Shown here in pieces: positions 6,413-6,451 of a stretch of DNA of 6,451 bases. How positions within the stretch are numbered: position 1 is the stretch's first letter; every line of letters begins with the position of its first letter. A program made the position numbers and the translations under genes. Source of the DNA: an uncultured Oribacterium sp. (GTDB lineage Bacteria > Bacillota > Clostridia > Lachnospirales > Lachnospiraceae); assembly GCA_900772695.1 (NCBI GenBank), contig CAAGRO010000133.1, positions 1 to 6,451 of the forward strand, given 5' to 3'. Below the pieces are notes generated by a model. The model did not search any database, was not told the DNA's origin, and saw only the letters and a program-made list of their open reading frames with translations.

Positions 6413-6451
6413 TTACCATTCATCCTTGAGCTCATTCGGATGTCCATTGAC
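6413..6451 (-). CDS. Possible C-terminal end of an upstream operon gene (partial)
   Basis: One minus-strand frame reads VNGHPNELKDEW followed by TAA at 6413-6415, ending 20 bases before the dctQ start and just before its ribosome binding site. Spacing, charge-rich tail and orientation fit the last 12 codons of a preceding gene in the same operon. With so few residues the family cannot be recognised and the frame itself is not proven; another frame stays open until a TAA within the dctQ leader. Confidence 0.4.
   Translation of the reverse strand, partial: VNGHPNELKDEW

Overview
The window looks like chromosomal DNA of a Gram-positive anaerobe, probably a Clostridia/Lachnospiraceae-type gut Firmicute. 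Three things suggest this: strong AAGGAGG-type ribosome binding sites before almost every gene, a TRAP solute-binding protein made as a lipoprotein (lipobox LVAC) rather than as a free periplasmic protein, and sigma-A-like promoter elements in an AT-rich intergenic region. The genus cannot be named from sequence reading alone.

Layout from left to right: (1) 1-1121, minus strand, a glucarate dehydratase gene (gudD) whose 3' end runs off the left edge; (2) 1122-1421, a 300-bp divergent control region; (3) 1422-2351, plus strand, a LysR-type regulator; (4) 2370-6392, minus strand, a tightly packed operon read as dctQ - dctM - dctP - amidohydrolase, which converges on the regulator with only 18 bp between stop codons; (5) at the right edge, what may be the last 12 codons of another minus-strand gene just upstream of dctQ.

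The parts make a coherent sugar-acid catabolic locus. A three-component TRAP transporter (membrane subunits DctQ and DctM, binding lipoprotein DctP) would import a carboxylated substrate. A cytoplasmic amidohydrolase-superfamily enzyme, translationally linked to dctP, may remove an acyl group or otherwise hydrolyse the imported compound. Glucarate dehydratase starts breakdown of D-glucarate or a close relative to 5-dehydro-4-deoxyglucarate. The LysR-type protein is the likely inducer-responsive activator. The control region holds a perfect T-N11-A dyad centred about 64 bp upstream of the predicted gudD transcription start, the classical location of a LysR recognition site.

I found no mobile element, CRISPR array, RNA gene or clearly novel multi-gene system. 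The less ordinary points are the amidohydrolase in this setting, the architecture of the gudD promoter and 5' leader, and the extreme codon bias of gudD relative to its neighbours.
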